Positions 15,806-24,958 of a stretch of 33,862 bases of DNA are shown one piece after another. The translations under genes were made by a program, and so were the position numbers. The notes beneath the pieces are model-generated. The model saw only the letters and a program-made list of their open reading frames with translations. It was not told where the DNA came from and searched no databases. How positions within the stretch are numbered: the first letter of the stretch is position 1; each line of letters opens with the position of its first letter. Origin of the DNA: CAZQHK01 sp964593455 (GTDB taxonomy: Bacteria; Muiribacteriota; CAYSPT01); assembly GCA_964593455.1 (NCBI GenBank), contig CAZQHK010000046.1, positions 1-33,862 on the forward strand. The letters run 5' to 3'.

Positions 15806-16633
15806 ATGATGGATAAGCTGGAATACGGCTGGTTCAAAGAACAGATCAAGAACTTGATGGGTATCGACCTGAATGATTACTCTACCCGGCAGCTCGATCA
15901 TCGACTCACCTTTATTATGAAGCAGGCGGACGTTAAGACGTACCGGGAATACTACTGCCTGCTCGAGGATAATCCTGAAAAATGCCGGGATTTCCTGAAA
16001 CATCTCAAGATCAATGTCTCCTCCTTTTATCGGGATCGGCAAAAATGGGACCGGTTGACGGAAGAAGTGCTGCCGGGTCTGGTTGCCCGGGCGCGTGACC
16101 GGCGCCGGAAAAGCATTTTCGGACCGGGACTGCCAGAATTAAGGGTTTGGTCAGCCGGATGCGCCACCGGCGCCGAACCGTACAGCATGGCTATTGTTCT
16201 AGAAGAGACAAAGGGCATACTGGGTTTTACCTACATGCATATTCTGGCTTCCGATGTTGTTCCGGAAGTCTTGAAAAAGGCCCGGACGGCCCTCTTCTCT
16301 GATAAGGATATTAAAGATATACCTCAAGCTTTGAAGAACAAATATCTCATGCGAGAAAAAGATGGATGGAGAGTGATCGGCAGAGCCCGAAAACACGTAA
16401 AATTTATCCGGCATGATCTGCTGAAAGATTCCTGGTCCACAAGATTTGACCTTATTCTTTGTCGGAATGTACTGATTTATATGAACGATCATGTGAAGCA
16501 GCGGCTCTACACCCAGTTTCGAGAGAACCTCAGGCCGGGAGGTGTTTTGTTTCTCGGGGGATCCGAAATGATACTGCAACCGGAAGAGTATGGATATAAA
16601 AAAGTAACAGCCTCGTTTTACGAGCGGGTTTAA
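15806..16633 (+). CDS. cheR: Chemotaxis receptor methyltransferase CheR
   Basis: 275 residues from ATG 15806, the usual CheR size. The N-terminal helical domain includes the RLDHR-like segment RQLDHRL and NVSSFYRD, and the SAM-binding motif is VWSAGCATGAEPYS. A later LILCRNVLIYM motif is typical of CheR. It methylates receptor glutamates using SAM, opposing CheB. An open frame extends 93 codons upstream inside cheB, but that part has no CheR similarity and is taken as a shadow. The gene begins 7 bp after the cheB stop and ends the operon. Confidence 0.93.
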   Translation: MMDKLEYGWFKEQIKNLMGIDLNDYSTRQLDHRLTFIMKQADVKTYREYYCLLEDNPEKCRDFLKHLKINVSSFYRDRQKWDRLTEEVLPGLVARARDRRRKSIFGPGLPELRVWSAGCATGAEPYSMAIVLEETKGILGFTYMHILASDVVPEVLKKARTALFSDKDIKDIPQALKNKYLMREKDGWRVIGRARKHVKFIRHDLLKDSWSTRFDLILCRNVLIYMNDHVKQRLYTQFRENLRPGGVLFLGGSEMILQPEEYGYKKVTASFYERV

Positions 16634-16639
16634 CCCGCT
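16623..16639. terminator. Inverted repeat between convergent cheR and cheY remnant
   Basis: AGCGGG-TTTAA-CCCGCT spans the stop codons of both convergent genes, forming a 6-bp GC-rich stem with a 5-base loop. There is no long T run on either side, so it is at best a weak bidirectional terminator. Confidence 0.3.
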
Positions 16640-17019
16640 TACTTCCGTTTTGTCATCCGGAGAAAGGTCTCTTTGATCTTATCGATCACCATCTGGTCCG
16701 TAAATGGTTTAACTATGTAATTGCTCGCCCCGGCTTGAAGCGCTTTTAAAATATGGGTCTTTTCTATCTCGGTGGTTACCATGATAATTGGCACTTTACT
16801 TCCCGTGGCGCGTATTTATTTCACCGCTTCCACGCCGCCCATCTTGGGCATGTGATAATCCATCATTACCAGGTCGAATTTCCCCGCCAAAAATTTACGG
16901 ACGGCTTCCTCCCCGTTAGCTGCCTGGGTGACATCGGTAATCCCTGCTTTTTTCAACGCTTTATCCATAGAGTAGCGAACTACATATGAATCATCGACAA
17001 CCAGAACTTTCAAGACCAA
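16639..17019 (-). pseudogene. CheY-like response regulator interrupted by an in-frame TAA
   Basis: The frame encodes a single receiver domain of 126 codons starting at TTG 17019, with AAGGATGG upstream. Asp9/Asp10 and phospho-acceptor Asp54 (VMMDYHMPKMGG) are present. Codon 68 is TAA (16816-16818). Reading on in the same frame gives a normal second half, with VPIIMVTTE and the conserved Lys in NYIVKPF, then a proper stop at 16639. The expected codon is probably AAA (Lys-Lys-Ile), so one base change made the stop. The truncated product would lack the switch Thr and the Lys. It may be a recent pseudogene, a sequencing error or a read-through site. It follows the multi-PAS kinase by 45 bp on the same strand, so the two probably formed a kinase-regulator pair. 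Confidence 0.75.
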
Positions 17020-17064
17020 TCCACCATCCTTACCGTGCCACCAAGTATTCTACCATAGGTTTGG

Positions 17065-20000
17065 TTATTTTTTCAGGCTGGCCGGCAGGTAGATATGAAA
17101 GGTTGTTCCAACACCAAGTTCTGATTCTACCCGCATATAACCATCGTGTTTTTTAATGATCGAGTATGATGTTGCCAGACCGAGCGCATGTCCCTTCTTG
17201 GGAGAATAGTAGGGATCGAATATTCTGGTAACTTGCTCCGCCTCCAGGCCTTTCCCGTGGTCCATAATGGTTATTTTGAGGTATTTACCTTTGTTCAGAG
17301 GTAGTAGATGTTTTTTTGCAACATGCAAGTTCTCCGCCTCGATACTAATCGTTCCGCCGGTGGAAAGCGATTGCTCGGCGTTAGTAATCAGGTTGATGAT
17401 AACCTGTAGCATCTGAGCTTCATCGAGCTCTACGGGCCAGATATTATCGGGAACAGTTATCGTGCATTTGACGTCTGAATTGGCCAGCGCGTAGTTGACC
17501 GCATTTTTGAGCAGGTCGTCGATTGAAATCCTGGTAGCAAAGGCTACTCCTCCCCGGGCAAATAACAATAATTGGTGAGTTAAATCCTTGGCACGAAGAG
17601 CTGATTTTTCTGCCGAAGTCAATATCTCGTGGAGTTTTTCGCCCGGCTTGGATTCTATCTTGGCCAGGTCTATCCCTCTGATAACATTGTTAATAATACT
17701 GTCAAAGTCTTTGGCCACACCCCGGGCAAAGAAACCGATGCTTTCCATCTTCCGGGCCTTAAACAGGTCTTCCTCCATCTTCCTCCGGTCGGTGAGATCT
17801 ATAATAGATACCAGAACTTTGGCCCAGGTCTCTTCGTGTCCGGGGATCACGTTCCATTCCAGGGCAATGTACTTTTCCTCTCCTTCCAGGGTACGGGTAA
17901 CAGCTTCACTGGAAAACTCCAGATCTCCCTCTGCCAGGGCCATCAATTCTTCGGTGAAAACATTGTATGATTCTTCCGTGAAGATTCCGGCAAGATTTGA
18001 CGTAACTTCTTCTTTATTTTTTGCCTGGTAAAGATCGAGAGTGGCCTGGTTGACGTCGACTATTTGCACCAGCCGGCTGCATTGTTCGATCGCCTCCGGA
18101 TGCTTTTTGAAATAGTTACGGAAATTCGTGATACCTGAATCTTTCATCTTATCGATCCAGGCTTTGTAGAGCGAGAAGTCTTCCTCCCAGAGTGAAATAG
18201 GAGAGTATTCGAACAGGCGCCGGTACCTCTCCTGGCTCTCCCGCAGTTGCTTCTCAGCCTTTTTACGATCGGTAATGTCAATCCAGATAGCCTGGATGTA
18301 GTTTCTTCCTTCTATGGAAAGGGAACGGGCGTTGACTAAAATATCCCGTATATACCCCTTCTTGGTACGATGCATGGTTTCAAAGAGGTCAGCTTTCTTT
18401 TCCACCACGTACTTGAGGTGCTGTTTGATTTCTCCCGGGGATTCGATGAACTCTATGTCACGGAGAGTCAGCTTTTTAAATTCTCTGCGCGTGTATCCGA
18501 GAGCTTTATGGGCCCGCTTGTTAAAGGCGGCCAGTTCTCCGGTTTCACTGTCGACCAGGACGATGGAATCTGCTGCCTGCTCGAAAATGGCCCGGTATTT
18601 CTTCTCCGATTCCTGGAGTGCCCGTTCTGCTATTTTCCGCACGGTTATGTCGCGAAAGGTACCGAGTATGCAAAGCTCATTGTCAATAACCACCTCGGTA
18701 GTAGCGATGGCCACGTCTCTAATCTCGCTTTCTTTACGCAGTATCTTGGTTTCAAACTTGTCGGAAAGTTTTTTCCCCGGTTCCCGTTTTTTTACCAACT
18801 GAATAAACAACTTTTTGGCTTCCGGAGCAATATGCTCTATTAAGGGAATGTCCATAAATGTGTCCGGGGAATCGTATCCGAAGATGTCAAGCAAGGCTTT
18901 GTTGGCCGATAAAATCCGGTTCCCTTTCGAAAGACAGATACCTTCAAGGGAATATTCAAACAGACATCGGTATTGTTCCTCTGACTCGATAAGCGCTTCT
19001 TCCGTACGCTTTCGCTCGGAGACATCGCGTATCAACCCGTCGTAAGACAACAGGTTTCCCCGGATATCGTAATGCGGGACCAGTTTGTTGCGAACCCAGC
19101 GGATCTGGCCGTCTTTCCGGATGATGCGGTGCTCCAGCGGTTTCGGTTCGACGCCTTTCATAACACTGGCTGCCTGTTTTTTGACCTTCGGCCGGTCCTC
19201 TTCGGGCACCATGGCGATCCACAGGAATGGATTGTTCTCGAACTCCTCGGTGGTGTATCCGGTTACCGCCACGCATGCTTCACCGTGTACGGTCTTAACC
19301 GGGTGTCCGGCTACGACGAAAACCGTGAAGATGTAATCGGTGACCGCTTCAGTGATACGTCGATAGCGCCGTTCGCTTTCTTTCAAAGCCTTACCGGTTT
19401 TTCTCTTCTCGGTGACGTCAGTGTCGGAGCCCCGGTACCCGATCAGCTCACCATCGTTATCCAGTAGGGGGAACCCGTTAGTGGAAAGCCATACTTCATG
19501 GCCTTTTTTGTGAATATTGAGGTTTGAAAATTCTCTGAAAGTTTCTTTTTTCTGAAATACTTCAAATGTCTTTCGAGTTAATTCCTCCCGCGTGTCCGGA
19601 CTGAACAGGTCGAAAAAATGTTTTTTCCCGATAAGTTCCTCCGGGTCGAACCCGAGTATTGTCTTCACCGCCGGACTGGCATAGGTGTATACCCCCACGG
19701 TGTCCACTTCCCATACCCAGGCACGTGCGTGGTCGGTCACCTGTTGGAGCCGTGTCTCGCTTTCCCGTAACGCCTTCTCGGCCACCTTGCGCTGGGTGAT
19801 ATCCGTACCCGAGGCAAGCGCTCCGGTTATGGTTCCGTTTTTATCGGTCAGCATGGTGTTGTGCCAGGCGATGGTCCGCTCTTCTCCAGTTTCGGTCAGG
19901 ATGAGATTCTCAAAGTACTCCGTTGGTTCGATATCACCGCTCATCAGCCGGGTAAATACATGTTTTACCTCTTTTTGAAGCCGTTTCGGGATGAAGTTAT

Positions 20001-21054
20001 TAAACCAGTTCTTGCCGATAATTTCGTCTTCCGGACATTCCAGGATCTCGCAGCCTTTGTTGTTGATCAAAGTGACGTTCTGGTCGGTATCCAGTGCCAG
20101 GATTATAACCCCGGCCACGTCGAGGTATTTCTGCGCTTTGTCTCGTTCCTTCCTGATCTCTTCCTCTGCCTGCGCTCGCTCGTACTCGAGTTCGATGTCA
20201 TGCAGGGCCAGACCGATATCCCGGGCTATTTCTTCAAGTAGTTCGATATCTTCATGGTTGGAGATAAAGGTCTGTGAAATGGATACGGCCAGTGTCCCGA
20301 ATATTCTATCGCTATGTTCCAGACGGGACACGATAACACTGTGTTCTGAAAAGGTATCGGCCAGGGGGCATCCTGAACACGATTCCGATGGGTGATTTAC
20401 ATGTATAGAGGTTGATTGTTTCATCGCTTCTGTTACGCAGGATGGCTGATCGCCCTTTTTTAATTTCCGGGAAAGCGCCTTGAAGGATTTCCCTATTCCG
20501 GCCTCGGCCCATGCTTCCAGTTCTCCGGAACTTCCCTTGATGGCTATCCAACTATGTGTGTAGTTTGGAATTTCGATTAGATACTTGCAGATTTGTTCGA
20601 GAAGACGCTTGCGGTCTTTCTCTCTGACGATAAACTGGGTGATATTGTTGACCGCCCTGAGAACGGTATCGATGTGCTTAAGCTTCTTCTCAATTTTCTT
20701 GCGTTCTGTTATATCTTTAACGATGGCTTCGACGGTTTTCTCGCCGGTGTCAGGATCGAGCGTCAGGATTGAATTATGGATGACCCATCGGTCTTCTCCG
20801 TTAAGTGTTTTGAAATTATATTCGTGGTCGTGGATTTCTCCGTGTTTGTCGAGTAGGCTTCGAATCGAAGCTTCCTCCTCGACGTAGATAAGGAGATTTT
20901 TTAAATAGTCACCTTCCAGGTCTTCGGGTGCGCAGTTAAGACCGAGAATATCCACTAATCCCTGGTTGGCAAAGATGATTTTACCGGTCTCGAATGAGTA
21001 TTGATAGATCCCCGCCTGGCTAAATTCAAGCAGTCGCCTGTAAAGATCTTCCAC
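17065..21054 (-). CDS. Cytoplasmic multi-PAS/GAF histidine-kinase-like protein lacking the phospho-His
   Basis: 1329 residues with no evident membrane helix. The order is PAS (about 5-115), GAF (about 140-295), six further PAS domains (about 305-1075), a HisKA-like helix pair (about 1095-1160) and an HATPase_c domain (about 1190-1329). PAC-type ends such as DITERKKIEKKL and DVSERKRTEEAL mark the domain borders. The ATPase motifs look usable: LINLITNAEQSL, DHGKGL and FDPYY. The position that should hold the phospho-accepting His (AHDFNN in typical kinases) reads GVAKDFDSI, with Lys1115. It may therefore bind ATP but should not autophosphorylate normally. The GTG start has a GAGGTGAT Shine-Dalgarno, 14 bp after the sugar kinase stop. 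The damaged cheY lies just downstream. Confidence 0.85.
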   Translation of the reverse strand: MEDLYRRLLEFSQAGIYQYSFETGKIIFANQGLVDILGLNCAPEDLEGDYLKNLLIYVEEEASIRSLLDKHGEIHDHEYNFKTLNGEDRWVIHNSILTLDPDTGEKTVEAIVKDITERKKIEKKLKHIDTVLRAVNNITQFIVREKDRKRLLEQICKYLIEIPNYTHSWIAIKGSSGELEAWAEAGIGKSFKALSRKLKKGDQPSCVTEAMKQSTSIHVNHPSESCSGCPLADTFSEHSVIVSRLEHSDRIFGTLAVSISQTFISNHEDIELLEEIARDIGLALHDIELEYERAQAEEEIRKERDKAQKYLDVAGVIILALDTDQNVTLINNKGCEILECPEDEIIGKNWFNNFIPKRLQKEVKHVFTRLMSGDIEPTEYFENLILTETGEERTIAWHNTMLTDKNGTITGALASGTDITQRKVAEKALRESETRLQQVTDHARAWVWEVDTVGVYTYASPAVKTILGFDPEELIGKKHFFDLFSPDTREELTRKTFEVFQKKETFREFSNLNIHKKGHEVWLSTNGFPLLDNDGELIGYRGSDTDVTEKRKTGKALKESERRYRRITEAVTDYIFTVFVVAGHPVKTVHGEACVAVTGYTTEEFENNPFLWIAMVPEEDRPKVKKQAASVMKGVEPKPLEHRIIRKDGQIRWVRNKLVPHYDIRGNLLSYDGLIRDVSERKRTEEALIESEEQYRCLFEYSLEGICLSKGNRILSANKALLDIFGYDSPDTFMDIPLIEHIAPEAKKLFIQLVKKREPGKKLSDKFETKILRKESEIRDVAIATTEVVIDNELCILGTFRDITVRKIAERALQESEKKYRAIFEQAADSIVLVDSETGELAAFNKRAHKALGYTRREFKKLTLRDIEFIESPGEIKQHLKYVVEKKADLFETMHRTKKGYIRDILVNARSLSIEGRNYIQAIWIDITDRKKAEKQLRESQERYRRLFEYSPISLWEEDFSLYKAWIDKMKDSGITNFRNYFKKHPEAIEQCSRLVQIVDVNQATLDLYQAKNKEEVTSNLAGIFTEESYNVFTEELMALAEGDLEFSSEAVTRTLEGEEKYIALEWNVIPGHEETWAKVLVSIIDLTDRRKMEEDLFKARKMESIGFFARGVAKDFDSIINNVIRGIDLAKIESKPGEKLHEILTSAEKSALRAKDLTHQLLLFARGGVAFATRISIDDLLKNAVNYALANSDVKCTITVPDNIWPVELDEAQMLQVIINLITNAEQSLSTGGTISIEAENLHVAKKHLLPLNKGKYLKITIMDHGKGLEAEQVTRIFDPYYSPKKGHALGLATSYSIIKKHDGYMRVESELGVGTTFHIYLPASLKK

Positions 21055-21068
21055 TAAACATCACCTCG

Positions 21069-22568
21069 TTAGTTCATCAACTCGAAAAGCCGTGAGCCGG
21101 TCTCTTCGTGTACGGTGCAATATGTTTGGTAAAGTTTTTCATACGCCACCGCGTTTTCTCTAGCCGGTTGATATCTTTTTTTCAATCGAACCATGGATTT
21201 GACTGCTTCCGGAAGCGAGGAGAACGCTCCGGTTCCTACCGCGCCGAGAAGGGCGGCGCCCATAATCGAAGCTTCTGGATTTTCCAGTGTTGATACCGGT
21301 TTCCCATAGATATCGGCCTGGATCTGATTCCAGGTGTCGATAGTCGTGTAACCACCGGTCAATCTAATCTCCTCGACCGGTATTTCCAGGGAGGTGAAAA
21401 CGTCCAGCACCTGGTTGGTTTCTATGGATACTCCTTCCATCACCGCTCGTACCAGGTCCGCTGGTTGGTGCCTCTGCGTAAGCCCGAGAAACATGGCTTT
21501 GGCTCTGGGGTCCCAATGGGGAGCGGAGGAACCGGTAAGATATGGATAGAAAAGTAATCCCCGCGCGCCGGGTGGTGATTCTGCAGCCAGGCGGTACCAA
21601 TCTTCAAGAGAATCCCGGCTGACGGACATGGTTTTCGCGAGCCACTTCAGACTGCCGCCGGCCGAATTTTGCAGACCTTCCACTTCCCAGGCGTCCGGAT
21701 AGGCATGAACACAGCAGGTAACACGATGGGATGGGTCCTTAACGACCCGTTCGCTGAAACAGAGGGACACCCCGGCTGTGCCCAGCGTAAACTCAAGAAT
21801 GCCCGGTGCCACGGCTCCAGCTCCCAAGGCCGCACACTGTTGATCGCCTCCTCCGGAAATGAGTGGTGTTCCGGCCAGTAGACCGCTCTGGCGGGAAGTC
21901 TCTGTGGAGACCGTTCCCACCATGGTGCCGGAAGGTACCAGTTGCGGTAGTTTTCCCGGATCCAAACCGGCCGTTTTCAGTATATCGTTGCTCCAGGTCC
22001 GGTTAGAAACATCGAGAAGTCCGGTCAATGAGGCGTTGGACCAATCGGTGTAGAAATCAGTGCATCCGAGATATTTCAAAACAAAATCATGGACCAGAAC
22101 GAATCTAGAGGTTTTTCGATAAAGAGACGGTTGTCGGTTCTTGATCCACAGGAGTTTAGCCAGGGTGAAAACCGGATTGTTGGGCAGGCCGGTAATATCG
22201 TAATAGCGGTCATCGTCCATGGCGCTGCGCATCTGTTCGATGTCTTTGGTGCCCCGCATGTCCTGCCAGGAGATGGCATTGGCAAGCGGTGTTCCGTGGG
22301 AATCCACCGCGATAACCGTGGCCCGTTGAGTGGCCAGGCATACGGAGGCAATGTCCGCCGGATTTGCCTGTGAGCGCTCCAGACTTTCTCGCAGGGCGGA
22401 GAAGATCTGACAGAGAAGATTATCGGGATTTAACTCGATATGTTCATCTGCCAAGAACGTGCATGGGGTAGGCCGGGAAACACAGGCAGCCAGGTGTCCA
22501 TCGGCGTCAACCAGGGCACATTTAATTGCGGTGGTGCCACAATCGATGGCGGCGAACAGTGTTCTCAT
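21069..22568 (-). CDS. FGGY-family carbohydrate kinase, xylulokinase-like
   Basis: 499 residues with the FGGY kinase fold. The N-terminal phosphate-binding loop is AIDCGTTAIKCALVD. The substrate-side SWQDMRG (about 100) and the ADP-binding region SGGGDQQCAALGAG (about 237-250) are visible, and the FGGY C-terminal signature area is RLTGGYTTIDTWNQIQADI. It phosphorylates a sugar or polyol with ATP. Overall similarity favours xylulokinase, but ATQRATV differs from the GQMHG of classic XylB, so the substrate is left open. A GTGAGG Shine-Dalgarno precedes the ATG at 22568. It is the first gene of a minus-strand operon with the multi-PAS protein and is divergent from the DUF72 gene. Confidence 0.85.
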   Translation of the reverse strand: MRTLFAAIDCGTTAIKCALVDADGHLAACVSRPTPCTFLADEHIELNPDNLLCQIFSALRESLERSQANPADIASVCLATQRATVIAVDSHGTPLANAISWQDMRGTKDIEQMRSAMDDDRYYDITGLPNNPVFTLAKLLWIKNRQPSLYRKTSRFVLVHDFVLKYLGCTDFYTDWSNASLTGLLDVSNRTWSNDILKTAGLDPGKLPQLVPSGTMVGTVSTETSRQSGLLAGTPLISGGGDQQCAALGAGAVAPGILEFTLGTAGVSLCFSERVVKDPSHRVTCCVHAYPDAWEVEGLQNSAGGSLKWLAKTMSVSRDSLEDWYRLAAESPPGARGLLFYPYLTGSSAPHWDPRAKAMFLGLTQRHQPADLVRAVMEGVSIETNQVLDVFTSLEIPVEEIRLTGGYTTIDTWNQIQADIYGKPVSTLENPEASIMGAALLGAVGTGAFSSLPEAVKSMVRLKKRYQPARENAVAYEKLYQTYCTVHEETGSRLFELMN

Positions 22569-22676
22569 CGGTCCTCACTTGTCCCACGAAACATATTCCG
22601 GACTTCGGAGCGGAATCGAATCCTTACCTCGATAGCTTAACGAAGCATACCGCTTGAAGTCAAGTAAATTCTGCCC

Positions 22677-22705
22677 TTGTGTACCTAACAAATGTATGGT
22701 ATATT
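22677..22705 (+). promoter_or_regulatory. Promoter with candidate LexA operator ahead of DUF72-imuB
   Basis: TTGTGT (22677-22682) and TATATT (22700-22705) are 17 bp apart. The 14-mer CTAACAAATGTATG (22685-22698) lies wholly in the spacer and matches the lexA-promoter box CTAACAGATGTTCG at 11 of 14 positions. A repressor bound there would block RNA polymerase. Confidence 0.6.
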
Positions 22706-22759
22706 TTATTAGGACCGATCGTGCTTCAAGCAAGGAGTGTAGAAAGTGAGGTTGAGATT

Positions 22760-23587
22760 TTGGCGATGGTGAAACCGGACGCGGTTGATGTCAGGGTGGG
22801 AACTTCGGGGTACTCGTATTCTGATTGGCTGGACGTATTCTACCCGGAAGGGGTTTCGAGCGCCAACTATCTCACCTATTACAGCAGCTGTTTTTCCACG
22901 GTGGAGCTCAACTTCAGTTATTACCGGATGCCGACATCGAAACAATTGAGCGGAATGCTCGCTCGGAGCGGTCCCGGGATGGATTTCTCCATTAAAGCGC
23001 ATGAATCTTTCACTCACCGTATCGAGCCGTCTACCTGGATGGACTCGATCAGGGAATACCGCAATTCTTTAGCGCCGCTTCTGGAAGACGGACGACTGGC
23101 GTCGGTGCTCTGCCAGTTTCCCTACAGTTTTCACTACGCGTCGGATAACCGCCGGTATCTTCACCGGTTGTTGACAGAGTTGACGGAGTTACCGCTGGTA
23201 GTGGAGTTTCGTAACGCCGAGTGGTTGAGCCGGCGGGTATTCGATACCTTGCGTGAGTTGCAGGTAGGGTTTTGTTGCGTGGACGAACCGCGTCTGAGGG
23301 GTCTTCCACCGTCTCTTGACGTGGTGACCTCCGACCTGGCCTACGTGCGGTTTCATGGGCGCAACGCCCAAAAATGGTGGACGGCGCCGAGCGCCGCCGA
23401 GCGGTTCGACTATCTCTATACCCCAGAAGAGCTCAACGGGTGGATTGCCCGGATCACGTCCATGCTCCGCAGTGCCGGCAGAATGCGGATATATTTTAAC
23501 AATCACCGTCGTGGACAGGCCCCGGCCAATGCTGGGATGTTCAAGAAGCTTTTGTTTGAAGCCGGGGTAATCGAGTCTGGCCCATGA
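22760..23587 (+). CDS. DUF72 (YecE-like) TIM-barrel protein in the mutasome operon
   Basis: About 275 residues from TTG 22760, 8 bases after GTGAGG; ATG 22766 is an alternative. Family blocks are VRVGTSGYSYSDW near the start, TVELNFSYYRMP, VEFRNAEW, YVRFHGRNAQKWW and FNNHRRGQAPANA near the end. These are the conserved positions of DUF72, a TIM-barrel family of unknown biochemical activity, sometimes suspected to act on nucleic acids. The length is normal. It is the first gene after a putative SOS promoter, and its stop overlaps the ATG of the ImuB-like gene (ATGA, 23584-23587). The tight coupling suggests it works with the translesion proteins, in the position usually held by ImuA/ImuA'. That role is inference. 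Confidence 0.85.
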   Translation: MAMVKPDAVDVRVGTSGYSYSDWLDVFYPEGVSSANYLTYYSSCFSTVELNFSYYRMPTSKQLSGMLARSGPGMDFSIKAHESFTHRIEPSTWMDSIREYRNSLAPLLEDGRLASVLCQFPYSFHYASDNRRYLHRLLTELTELPLVVEFRNAEWLSRRVFDTLRELQVGFCCVDEPRLRGLPPSLDVVTSDLAYVRFHGRNAQKWWTAPSAAERFDYLYTPEELNGWIARITSMLRSAGRMRIYFNNHRRGQAPANAGMFKKLLFEAGVIESGP

Positions 23588-24765
23588 GAGACATCGTGCA
23601 TCTTAACATAGCTCATTTCGCGGCCACTGTGGAACAAGCGGCGCAACCCGCTTTACGTCGCTGCCCCATCATTGTTTCCCTGCAGAGCCGGGGGCGGTCA
23701 TTCGTTTACGATGTCTCCGCGGAGGCCTGGTTAAATGGTGTGGATAGGGGGATTTCCTTGTCGGCGGCCCGCCGCCGGCTTCCGAAAGCGGTGGTTGTTC
23801 CAGCCCGGCCGGCGATCTACCGCCGGGCAGCTCAATCCCTGTACCGTTTAGCTGGGGAGTTCTCCCCCCTGGTCGAACCGGCACCGCGGGGACATCTCTT
23901 CCTGGATATCACCGGGATGTATTCACTGTATGGAGCTTCGGTTGATCTGGCTGCCCGGTTGAAGCGCGAGTGCCGGTCGCGCCTGGGACTCGATCCCGGA
24001 ATCGGTCTGGCCAGCAGTAAACTGGTCTCCAAGGTGGCTACTCGGGTGGTCAAACCGTTCGGGTTTGCTTCGGTCCCCGGCGGCAGCGAGACGGGGTTTC
24101 TGGGCCCGCAGCCGGTTACGCTCCTGCCCGGTGTGGGAGACGCGCTGTCCCACCGGATGACGGCGCTGGGTATTGTTACGCTCGGAGATCTATCGCTTCT
24201 TCCGGACGATCTGGCTATGGCGGCTTTTGGCCGGCCTGGAATGAGATTCAGGGATTTCGCCCGGGGTATTGACGGAACACCGGTCACCGGCCGCGGGATG
24301 CATGAGCTGCCGGTGAAAGTGATTAAAGAGTTCGCTTCTGACAGCAGCGATCTGGAGGAACTGGAAATTCATCTCCACGGTCTGATTGAAGAGGCAGGTT
24401 TTCGGTTACGGCAGAGAAATCTGACTGCCTGCCGGGTCCGGTTGTTCCTTGGATATACCGACTCCGTATCCGTGGCCCGGCAGACCACCCTACGGGATGG
24501 AGAGAACGCTGATAGTGAGCTGTTCCAGGTGGCACGGTCGTTGCTGAGACAGACCTTCAGCCGTCGGGTGCGGGTGCGCAAACTGGGACTGAAGTTGTCT
24601 CGGTTGAATGTCTCGACGCGCCAACTGGAGTTGTTTACTCCTCCGCGAAACGCGAAGATAGATTCTCTGCAGTGGGCGGTGGACAAGATCAAAAGACGGT
24701 TTGGAATGCGGTCTATCGTTCCGGCTTTCACGCTGGCGGCTCCGCCGGCGGCGTATCTTTCGTAA
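23584..24765 (+). CDS. imuB: ImuB-like inactive Y-family DNA polymerase
   Basis: 393 residues collinear with DinB from residue 1: palm and fingers, a helix-hairpin-helix at TLLPGVGDAL (about 179-188), then a little-finger domain. All three catalytic carboxylates are missing. DinB Asp8 is Asn8 here (IVHLNIAHF), and Asp103/Glu104 are Gly103/His104 (PRGHLFLDIT). The steric-gate Phe13 is Ala13. Loss of these residues is characteristic of ImuB, which serves as a hub in the SOS mutasome rather than as a polymerase. A canonical sliding-clamp motif QLELF lies at 347-351. It lacks the long C-terminal extension of classical ImuB. It overlaps DUF72 by 4 bp and precedes dnaE2, with the fold-back element between. 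Confidence 0.85.
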   Translation: MRDIVHLNIAHFAATVEQAAQPALRRCPIIVSLQSRGRSFVYDVSAEAWLNGVDRGISLSAARRRLPKAVVVPARPAIYRRAAQSLYRLAGEFSPLVEPAPRGHLFLDITGMYSLYGASVDLAARLKRECRSRLGLDPGIGLASSKLVSKVATRVVKPFGFASVPGGSETGFLGPQPVTLLPGVGDALSHRMTALGIVTLGDLSLLPDDLAMAAFGRPGMRFRDFARGIDGTPVTGRGMHELPVKVIKEFASDSSDLEELEIHLHGLIEEAGFRLRQRNLTACRVRLFLGYTDSVSVARQTTLRDGENADSELFQVARSLLRQTFSRRVRVRKLGLKLSRLNVSTRQLELFTPPRNAKIDSLQWAVDKIKRRFGMRSIVPAFTLAAPPAAYLS

Positions 24766-24775
24766 TGGGATGTAT

Positions 24776-24950
24776 CCCGAATAATTCACAAATAATCTGC
24801 TACGGCTCGTAAATGACCACACCTACTGTGTTGCGCTTGAAAAATGTACTCATCGTACCGACCGGTACGACTCCGTGCATTTTCCTGCACGCGCCTTGTA
24901 TTTGCGGCCATTTACTTCACCTCGCGACGAAGATTCGTGAATTATTCGGG
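24776..24950. mobile_element. 175-bp fold-back (MITE-like) element
   Basis: Perfect 14-bp terminal inverted repeats, CCCGAATAATTCAC (24776-24789) and GTGAATTATTCGGG (24937-24950), enclose an imperfect palindrome. Internal matching blocks are GTAAATG (24809-24815) with CATTTAC (24909-24915), and TCGTACCG (24853-24860) with CGGTACGA (24863-24870). All share one centre near 24862. GTAT flanks both ends (24772-24775 and 24951-24954), a possible target-site duplication. There is no coding capacity. It separates imuB from dnaE2 and ends 8 bp before the dnaE2 ATG, so it supplies that gene's leader. A structured regulatory RNA is the alternative. Confidence 0.6.
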
Positions 24951-24958
24951 GTATATAT

